Shown piece by piece: positions 56,271 to 64,000 of a stretch of DNA of 64,000 bases. The stretch covers positions 83,357,256 to 83,421,255 of the forward strand of contig NC_088911.1 of assembly GCF_963576675.1 (NCBI RefSeq). Direction: 5' to 3'. The translations under genes and the position numbers were made by a program. Source of the stretch: Euphorbia lathyris (Eukaryota > Streptophyta > Magnoliopsida > Malpighiales > Euphorbiaceae). Every line of letters begins with the position of its first letter. The first letter of the stretch is position 1. Under the pieces are notes generated by a model, which worked only from the letters and a program-made list of their open reading frames with translations, was not told where the DNA came from and made no database searches.

Positions 56271-59207
56271 GAAGTCACGTATCCGGAGTGGCTAGCCAAT
56301 GTGGTGCTAGTCAAAAAGCCAAATGGAACGTACAGAATGTGCGTCGACTTCAAAGATCTGAATAAAGCATTTCCGAAGGATATGTATCCGCTGCCTAACA
56401 TTGATATATTAGTAGATGGAACTGCAGGATTTGAGGCTTTATCGTTCACCGATGTGAAATCCAGCTACCACCAGATACCCATGGAGAAGGCGGATGAAAT
56501 CAAGACATCATTCATAACTCATCAGGCAACTTATTGCTTCAAGGTGATGCCCTTTGGACTGAAAAATGCGGGAGCAACATATCAACGAATGATGAACAAA
56601 ATATTTTCAGACAAATCGGGCGAGAACTTCTCGATCTATGTGGATGACATGATCATTAAAAGCAAGAAGATGCAGAACCACCCGAAGGACATTAAGGAAA
56701 TCCTGGAAGTGCTAATCAAATATGGCCTCAAATTGAATCCAGAGAAATGCACATTTGGGGCAAGAGCGGGAAAATTCCTGGGTTTCATTGTTAGTGGCAA
56801 AGGAGTCGAGGCAAATCCCGAGAAAGTTAAAGCGGTAATGGAGATGAAGACACCGAGGAACATAAGGGAAGTACAGAGACTGAACGGGCGGCTGGTGGCA
56901 TTAGGGCGATTCATATCATGCTCAGCTAGGAGATGTCTACCTTTTTACAACGCCATCAAAAAGTCTAAGTCCTTCAAATGGACGGCGGATTGCCAAGAAG
57001 CATTCGAAGGGATAAAGCGACTGCTATGCTATCCGCCCTTAATGAGCAGGCCGGAGGATGGAGAAGATTTATTTCTTTACGTATCCGTCACCAGTATGGC
57101 GATATGCACTGTGATGGTGCGAGAAGAAGAGGGCCAACAATATCCAGTGTACTATGTGAGCAAAGTCTTGAAGGATGCAGAACTTCGGTATTCGAAGTTG
57201 GACAAAATGGCTCTCGCGGTGATGACCACGGCGGCTAGGCTAAAACCATACTTTCAGGCGCATACTATCATTGTGAGAACCGGAATTCCAACGCGGAAGG
57301 TACTGCAGAAACCTGATGCATCCGACCGATTAATGGAATGGTCAATTCGCCTGGAGGAATTCGATATTCGCTACGAAGGGAGACCAGCACTAAAGGGTCA
57401 AGTACTTGCCGATTTCGTGAATGAATTCACGTGGGATGAAGATGAACGTCCAAAGGCACAAAAAGAAGAGTGGAGAATGTTCACAGATGGGGCATTGTCC
57501 ACGGATGGAGCTGGACTAGGAGTCGTCATCAAAGGTCCGGAGGTTATTCGCCTGTACTATGCGGCAAAGTTAACATTCGAAACTACCAATAATGCCGCAG
57601 AGTATGAAGCAATGATATGCGGATTGAAGCTGCTTAATGAACTTACGCCAGAAAGAGTGGTGATCTACATCGATTCTAAACTCATGATAAATCAGATCAC
57701 AAAAAATTATCTGGTGAAACAAGAAGATCTGGTCAAATACCATCAGGTAGTAGGCAGATTGACGCAGGAGTTAACACACAAGGGAGTCATCTGGGAAATG
57801 GTGCATGTTCCAAGAGGCCAAAACACAAAGGCTGATGAACTGGCAAAAGCAGCGGCGAGTAGAGAACCATGGAATCAAAAAGCATGCAATTTGGAGATAA
57901 GATCCGCACCGGCATTTGAAGTCGATCAGATTATGGTCATTGAAGAGCTGGAAGATGATGAAGATTGGCGGATACCCATCTGCCAATATCTGGAGCAGGG
58001 AGATTTGCCGGATGACAAAAGCCTAGCCAGAAAGCTAATTGGACAATCAGCGAGATACTCAATTCGAGATGGAACTTTGTATCGAAAATCATATACATGT
58101 CCATGGTTGAAATGTGTTAGCCGCAATGAAGGAGACTACGTACTGCGAGAACTCCATGAAGGAATGTGCGGCGCACATGAAGCATCCGCGGCGTTGGTAA
58201 GAAAAGTCAAGCTAATGGGATACTATTGGCCAAAGGTGATGGAGGATTCCCAGAAGATGGTAGCGGAATGTCACAGCTGTCAAATCCATGCGAATGAAAA
58301 GCACGTTCCCGGAGCCGAACAAATCTCTATAATGACGGCATGGCCATTCGCAACATGGGGAATCGATATAGTGGGTCCATTCCCAGAAACGACAAAGAAA
58401 AGGAAGTACTTGGTAGTCGCAGTTGACCACTTCAGCAAATGGGTAGAAGCGGAGGCAGTAACCGCTCAAACACCTGAACGAATGATCGAGTTCTTACGAG
58501 AGAACATTATCATGCGATTTGGAATCCCGCAAAAGCTTATAACTGACAACGGCACCCAGTTCAACTGTGTCAAGTTCAAAGCATACTGCGAAAGCATGGG
58601 GATCAAGAATCATTTTTCTTCCGTAAACCATCCCCAATCGAATGGTATGACAGAGGTTACCAACAGGGCCATGATTCAAGGGATCAAGAAGCGGCTAGGC
58701 GATAAAAAAACAGGTTGGGCGGATGAGATACCCCATATGTTATGGGCATACAGAACTTCTGTAAAAGAAGCAACTGGCGAAACACCTTTCTCGCTGGTTT
58801 ATGGAGCCGAAGCAGTCCTACCTGTTGAAATCAAGTCGCCTACAGATCGAATAATTTATTATTGCGACACACAAAATCCTATCAACATTAGAGATGCATT
58901 GGATTCTGTTGAAGAACGAAGAGAAAAAGCTTACATGCAAATGGCAGTATACCGCAATAGGGTCAAGAAATATCATGACAGAAGGGTGCGAAAAGTGATA
59001 ATCAACGAGAATGACTTGGTCTTGAAAAAAGCGGATAAAATACAATCCAGAGATGGCAAAGGCAAATTAGGCGTCAACTGGATCGGACCATACAGAGTAT
59101 CCAATAAGCTGGGACCATCAACTTTTGAAATAGAAGAAATGAGCGGAAAAAAGCTCCCGCGCACCTGGAATCTAGAAAATCTGCGCCTATATAAACGGGC
59201 CGGGTAG
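56271..59207 (+). pseudogene. RT, RNase H and integrase of the Retand-like element
   Basis: Open from the stop at 56268 to 59207. RT begins at about 56290 (VVLVKKPNGTYRMCVDFKDL) and has the catalytic box IYVDDMI near 56640. The RNase H-like tail of RT follows. A second, archaeal-type RNase H as in Tat elements comes next (WRMFTDGALSTDGAG, NAAEYEAM, YIDSKLM, KADELAKAA). The integrase has the zinc finger HEGMCGAHE..CHSCQIHA and the core IDIVGPFPE, ITDNGTQFN, NGMTEVTNRA. All catalytic motifs are present. It could only be made as a fusion with gag if the stop before it were read through, so I call it a pseudogene although the frame is intact. Confidence 0.88.
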
Positions 59208-59209
59208 TT

Positions 59210-59610
59210 CAGGGAAATGACGAGTACTCTTTTTCCTTTTATGAGTTTTTTCCCACTGGGTTTTCTGATAAAAGGTTTTAATGAGGCTTTGATCCCACAC
59301 ATTTCATATACCAATGTAACAAAAAGTCTTTTCTTTTATCAATAAAGATATTCAATTGTTGCATACAGCGTCTGAGTACGGATCCTTTTTAGGACAACCA
59401 CTTCAGTGTGTTATCTACAAACAAAAGGCGGGTAAATCGCGCAAAAACCTTATGGTTAAACTTAAAAACACATAAATGTGTTGCCTATTAAGAAAGGCGG
59501 ATGCATGATTACGCATCACTCGCAAAAACCTTATGGTTAAACTTAAAAACACATAAATGTGTTGCCTCTTAAAGAAAGGCGGATGCATGATTACGCATCA
59601 CTCGCAAAAC
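59210..59610 (+). repeat. Region after integrase with a 95-bp direct repeat
   Basis: The phrase CGCAAAAACCTTATGGTTAAAC, followed by ACATAAATGTGTTGCCT and AAAGGCGGATGCATGATTAC, occurs twice in a row (about 59438-59612), with a third partial start. It lies between the sense pol and the antisense ORF, perhaps as terminator or polyadenylation region for both; that is a guess. Confidence 0.7.
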
Positions 59611-59617
59611 CTTATGA

Positions 59618-61868
59618 TTATATTATTTTTGAAAGAAAAATTATAAGATAAGGCATAAAATTAAGCGAAAGGTCTTGTGGTGCCTCTTTTTCCGCGTTCT
59701 GAGTAGGGATCTCGCAGCTAATTGGAGAGTTCTGAAAACTCTGCCAATCTAAGAAGAGTACCTCATCCATATCAGCATCCTCGGCTTCCAGCTTGTCCCA
59801 CTTCTCAGTTAGATCCTTTTCGGGGATGGGAACCTTGGGGCGGCTAAGTACTCGATTTGGATGCCCATGCTCATAAGCGGCATGAATTCGCTCCCCATAC
59901 CAATAGATGCGAGCACCATCTTCGGCTAGAATCTCCTCAGCTTTCTTCTTTTGCATCTCCAGAGCCTCCTTGGATGAATTTAGATCATCAAGGACCTTTT
60001 GCAGCTCGTCGGACTTAGCCTGGAGGGATCTGAGAGCTTCCTCCTTCTCGCTCATAACCTTCTGACAAGCGCCTTCAAGAGCCTTTACCTTCCCTTGGAC
60101 ATCATCATAAAGCGACTTCTAAGTCGCCAATTCAGTACCAAGGTTCTCCAACTCTTTGGCTCGTTCAGCATCCCTTTGGAGAGCGCCCTCCGCGAAATTG
60201 ATAATCTGCATATAAGACGGCTCGTGAATAAAAAGGGCGAATAGAAACATGCGACTACTATGGACACAAGATCCTTGAAAGGGAATGACAAGCCTCTTCC
60301 CCCAAAACAACAATATACCTCTATGGCACGCTTCTCAATCCCCTCCATTGCAGTAGGAAGCGGTACTTGTTCTCGCACACGGGAAGCAGAGGGGAGCCGC
60401 CCAAGGACATTGCATATGGAAGAGACAATGTCCTTACAAGAAAAGCTCACGGCCATACCAAAGGTCCTAGTCCACCACCCGCTGATGTCGGGAATCGGTT
60501 GCGAATGCATAAGGAGAAAGATCAGGAGAACAGCAGATAACTCATGAGGAAAAGTTAACAACATAAAAAAAGGGGGGAATGGATTGAGATACCTCGTGAA
60601 TTGGAGTACTGCTCTTTCCTTTGGACGGGGCGGATACGGGTGTGCCGCCAACAGTGAGGGACACAGAGGTGTTTTTCTTTCTAGGACGAGAAGACTCTGT
60701 ATCCGCATTATGCTTCCGCTTCCTAGTTAAGGGAAGGTCCTCGGAAGCAGAAGCTGGACCTTGTGAAACGGAGGCCCTTACGGGAGAAGCCGCCTCAATA
60801 GAAGTAATCGCCCCTCCAGGAGAATTCGCCCCTGCAACGGAAGTGGTCCCCGCCATCCGCCTTTTCCTTCTCGCTAGGGCTTTCGCCTCCCGATCTGCAG
60901 CGAGTTGAGATAAAGGATCACCCCTGCAAAGGGTTAAAAGAAATCATCAACTTGGAAATAAAAAAATACCTTGAACAAAAACGCGATAAGGGATATAGAC
61001 AACGCGATCTCCCTCGCGGTAGGCAATCGCTACTCGGCTCCTTAGCATATGGAAGGCCTGATCATATGTCTATACGAAAGGAGGCGTACTCTTCAAGAAC
61101 TTTATAACAGCGGATTCTTCCTCACTGGGGTAACCGAAGTTCAAACTCTTTACATTGGGCCGGCCCCAGCAGCGAAGGAAGTTTGGATTCCCTTCATTAA
61201 ACTTGATAAAGAAGTAAGATCGGTCCCACTCGCGGATCTTGTTCAGCTTCTCGTCGAAACCATAGTAACCGCTCTGACGGATGAAAGTTTGGATACCCCG
61301 CCGAACTTTTGAAATGATGAAGCTTGGAGAAAATTTTGAGCGAGAAGGGAACCTCCAGACAATCCGCCAGAAATTTGTCCAGAGTTAAGTCGACCCATCC
61401 GTTGGGATGCAATTGACCAGGTGCGATTCCGTAACCGCCAAGGACGGAGGCAATCTCATCCGCCAGCGGATACGTGAAACCGCAGATAATCTGGGCGACG
61501 AAAATGGTGAAATACCCCTTTGGGTAGTCGCCCGGTCCTCTATCCCCCCCGGGAATGAGGGCTTCGAGACCTTGAAGCCAAGAATACTGCTCCCGCAAGT
61601 CATCAATTGTCTCCTGAAAAACTAGGCTTCCCGATCTGTCCTTCTTCGGTAGCAAACGAGGGGTTGGGACAGGTGGCGGAATCAACTTTTTAGGGTCAAA
61701 ACCTAAACCCTCATCGGATGTATTCGCTAGGTGGAGGAAGTCGGCGGGATGAGAATCAGACCCAGGAGAGCTGGTTGAAGCTTCATCAACCATCTCATCG
61801 ACCTCATGAGATACCTCGCGGACGTAATTTTCATCGAACGGTGCGAAGTCGAGGTCAGGGTTCGACAT
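59618..61868 (-). pseudogene. Spliced antisense ORF of the Retand-like element, decayed
   Basis: The minus strand starts with the ATG at 61868. The first part has the pattern of Pfam Transposase_28, 'putative gypsy type transposon' (YPLADEIASVLGGYGIAPGQ, LHPNGWVDLTLDKFL). A frameshift near 61310 leads into YYGFDEKLNKIREWDRSYFF; a TAG follows near 61067. A donor near 60971 and an acceptor near 60926 (CTTTGCAG) lead to a Ser/Ala-rich basic exon (about 60925-60596, TRKRKHNADTESSRPRKK) with a donor GTATCTC. Another piece (about 60480-60330) and a last, coiled-coil exon (about 60210-59618, QKKKAEEILAEDGARIYWYG) follow; the last has a TAG at 60119-60121. Such antisense ORFs are known from Retand-like elements; their role is not known to me. 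Exon borders are estimates. Confidence 0.7.
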
Positions 61869-62105
61869 ATTGATGAAGAAAAATGAACAGAAGTAAAGAG
61901 TCGAGCGAGGTACAAGTTGTGGAAAGGAAAACTTACATATGAAAGACTACACAGAGAAGAATGAATGCGAAGAGGTTGATGTCGGAAAAGAAACGACGAT
62001 GCCGGAAAAGAAACGATGGACAAGGAAATTCACAATTTTTGAATTTTGAATATCCAGACAAAAACGAAGAGTCCCCTATAAAAAGACCCTAAAGGGCTCT
62101 TGCCA

Positions 62106-62120
62106 AACTAAGGGGGAGGC
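62106..62120 (+). promoter_or_regulatory. Polypurine tract of the Retand-like element
   Basis: AAACTAAGGGGGAGG lies directly before the 3' LTR, at the expected place for plus-strand priming. Confidence 0.75.
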
Positions 62121-62123
62121 ATG

Positions 62124-62599
62124 TGATGACCCGCGAAGCCAAACCGGGCCGAATTCATTACACGGGCCCAGCCCATACTTAGACCCAGGGTCTAGGATCG
62201 GATGGGACCCGAATAGAGCCCGAATAGAGAAAGCGGGTGAAGTAAGTAACTGCCCCGAATTCCTAAATGGAGCATCAAAACTCCCACTCAGAACAAACGA
62301 TATCACGTTTGTTGCCACGAAAGCCACGAAAGGGACATGGCCTAAAAAGGAGTAACCGCCCTCGGAACGTGGCCTGGAAGGAGTAACCGTCCTCGGCGGT
62401 TACTTAAGAACACTTATAAAAAGCCATAAGGCCAAAGGGGAGAGGTACGTTCACATTTTCCCCCGTAATGCTATTATTACCAACCTTCATACAAAGAACT
62501 GACTAGATCGTCGGAGAGTTTTCCCGGAGATCCCGTCTCCGGTTCTGTTTTGCAGGTAACTCCGGCGGAGATCATCAAATCGGATTCAGCAAGTTATCA
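62124..62599 (+). repeat. 3' LTR of the Retand-like element
   Basis: Matches 53033-53528 except for about 8 substitutions, one fewer copy of the 31-bp unit, and an extra CCCGAATAGAG (11 bp, near 62218) that duplicates its neighbour. Confidence 0.93.
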
Positions 62600-62604
62600 A
62601 TTTC

Positions 62605-63459
62605 ATATCTGAAGCTATTCGTTTCTGTTAAGTGATGGCTCTTGTGAGTCTAACTGTTCAGAGAAACTAGTTCAGGAGAGAGTACACATCTCTCTTAAAT
62701 ATTTGTCTTTCATGGTACATTCCTTCTCCAGTTGCTTTGTGGTGGATATGCAATATACCTTATGACTATATGAAAGAGAAAAAGCACAAATACACTAGAC
62801 TACCAGTTACCTTTTAACTTGATAAATCAATTATAGAAACACAATTATCTATTTCTTAGCTACTTTAGAATGTAAGTTGGACTCCATAGATGATGTTGTG
62901 TTCTTTTCATTTTAGATTTTTGTTTTTAATATCTTTTGCATGGCCCTTCACAGCCCAACCCAATAAAATTGGCATATATATATATATATATGTAATTCCA
63001 AGCCTGCCCTGCCTCAGACATGTTTTGCCTTGATCTTCAGTGATTCATTGTCTAGTTAAAACATGATCTTTGAAGGTTGTTCTTTCAAGAATGAAGTTAG
63101 TAAATCCTGCAGTTAGTTTTGTTATTTTGATTTTTTTTTATTACTTTCATAGCTTGGACAAAATGTCCATCATTTGCATATGTAATTGTTCAGGCAGATT
63201 TAAATCATCTTAGTAATTTCTCTTTTTTCTCCAGATGGGGAAGTCTGGTTTCGGGATTCTTATTTCACTTGGTCATTCCCTTGGTAAAAGGGTAAAACTG
63301 TATATGAAGAGTTCATGAGGAATAGGGGAAGTTGAAGTTGTTATCTCTGGTGTTGCGGGTAGGCGACATTCCATTTAGTTCATAGTCGATCATCTAGAGC
63401 ATTATCTCACTCATCAGGTTTCAATATGATGTCCGTTATGTTGTTTTGATCTGTTATAG
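62605..63459. other. Interior DNA right of the gypsy element
   Basis: AT-rich, intron-like. A (TA)n run lies at about 62972-62991. No coding piece recognised. Confidence 0.5.
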
Positions 63460-63534
63460 GGCTCTCTGCATTCCACACTCAATGAAATAGTTGCTATCAA
63501 GGTTCTTGATTTGGAGAGGTTTAACAATGACCTG
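63460..63534 (+). pseudogene. Isolated exon of a STE20-type protein kinase
   Basis: Bounded by a plausible acceptor (CTGTTATAG) and donor (GTAAGT). The translation NEIVAIKVLDLERFNNDL matches the ATP-binding lysine region (VAIK) of plant STE20-like kinases of the BLUS1/oxidative-stress-responsive kinase type. The upstream half is in another frame (ALCIP), which indicates a small indel near 63475. No other kinase exon is visible before 64000, so either it is a captured fragment in the CACTA element or the rest of a gene lies further right. Confidence 0.6.
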
Positions 63535-64000
63535 GTAAGTGCTTTAAATTTTTGCACAAGTCTCAGACATTTGTTATTTATTGGGTTGGATATTTGCTGG
63601 AGTTTTATCTATTTCTTTCTTGTGATTATGATTACTCTGTTTGTATATGCTCATATCTAGGGGTGTGAATTAGTTGATTGCACATCTGCATTTCGCGCAT
63701 TAAATTGAGATTTTTGTGATATGGATTGTTTAGCTTCTCTCAATTTATGGCAGGAATTGGATGTTAAGGGGAACTGATTGGCAGATCATATCTATTTATA
63801 AGTCCTTAGCAATTAGTGTAAGTCTAGAGCAGATTAGGTTCAGTCAGTTTATGGCAGGAATTATTTGTTAAAGGCAATGAAAATCATGAGTTGTAATCGT
63901 GTGAATCATAAGACTCAAATTTGTATATATATCATATAGGAGTTCCCTTCAATCCAAATAAATTGACTAATTAAAAATGTAATTAATTTTTTTTTCAATT
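63535..64000. other. Right edge, nothing further recognised
   Basis: AT-rich. The phrase TTTATGGCAGGAATT occurs twice (63745 and 63850). If the kinase exon belonged to a gene, this would be its intron. Confidence 0.45.

Larger units (their letters stand above)
53033..62599 (+). mobile_element. Ty3/gypsy element of Tat/Retand type, full length, inactivated
   Basis: The 5-bp target duplication ATTTC stands on both sides (53028-53032 and 62600-62604). LTRs are 496 and 476 bp, beginning TGATGACCCG and ending AAGTTATCA. The order is gag, protease, RT, RNase H, integrase on the plus strand, then about 2.5 kb with antisense coding traces before the 3' LTR. The pol sequence and the antisense ORF are typical of the Tat branch (Retand-like). 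Apart from indels the LTRs differ at about 8 sites (about 1.7 percent), so it is a fairly young insertion. A frameshift in gag and a stop before RT inactivate it. Confidence 0.93.
50078..64000 (+). mobile_element. CACTA element, left end present, right end beyond the window
   Basis: It starts CACTACAAGAAAAACGCG, sharing the first 15 bases with the right end of the element at 25546. Subterminal repeats with GCGGAAT/ATTCCGC and CCGACGG fill 50100-50270. A CT-rich, leader-like stretch follows at 50370-50520. Interior DNA to 53032 and from 62605 shows several possible splice sites but only one recognisable coding piece, a kinase-like exon at 63460. I found no right end before 64000, so the extent is a lower bound, and the interior could in part be ordinary DNA. 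A gypsy element is nested in it. Confidence 0.55.

Noticed and set aside
60260..60908. Plus-strand frames at 60260-60547 and 60621-60908
   Set aside because: They lie opposite the antisense ORF of the Retand-like element, which explains the open sequence better.

Overview
The window is nuclear DNA of a flowering plant, most likely a eudicot. It is AT-rich, genes are sparse and carry GT-AG introns, and it holds nested plant LTR retrotransposons, CACTA, Mutator-like and LINE elements, many inverted-repeat MITEs, and a large receptor-like protein gene of the Cf-9 kind. Nothing in it is prokaryotic or organellar. I cannot name the species.

Left part (1-13263): a Ty3/gypsy retrotransposon with 487/488-bp LTRs and a perfect 5-bp target duplication (AATAG) is split in its reverse transcriptase by an antisense Ty1/copia element with 1.34-kb LTRs. 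The copia locus is rearranged: 200 bp of gypsy RT occur twice, and the left copia LTR looks like a recombinant of two LTRs. From 13264 to 25545: AT-rich DNA, an intact intronless LRR receptor-like protein gene (15420-18392), a decayed antisense copia fragment with a foldback MITE, a long LTR with primer-binding site but no coding region, and a small two-exon gene (24874-25222).

Middle (25546-37300): a complete non-autonomous CACTA element (25546-29750, TSD ATC) that carries an exon resembling the start of the ATP-citrate lyase A subunit, two more CACTA-like left ends, a Tourist-type MITE with TTA duplications, a gypsy gag scrap and a broken MULE transposase gene. From 37310 to 44700 lies a satellite-like domain: a unit of about 132 bp, pentameric TAACG runs, a 5'-truncated LINE with a 15-bp target duplication, a 706-bp foldback element with a 9-bp target duplication, and about 2.8 kb of a 16-bp minisatellite.

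Right part (44700-64000): MITEs and AT-rich DNA, a second small two-exon gene (47616-48035) that is a paralogue of the one at 24874, then the left end of another CACTA element (50078) whose right end is outside the window. Inside it sits a Tat/Retand-like Ty3/gypsy element (53033-62599, TSD ATTTC) with gag, protease, RT, RNase H and integrase on the plus strand and a decayed, apparently spliced antisense ORF downstream. Near the right edge is an isolated exon resembling a STE20-type protein kinase.

Only three genes look like working host genes: the receptor-like protein and the two small paralogues. Everything else is mobile or repetitive DNA, mostly inactivated by stop codons, frameshifts or nesting.
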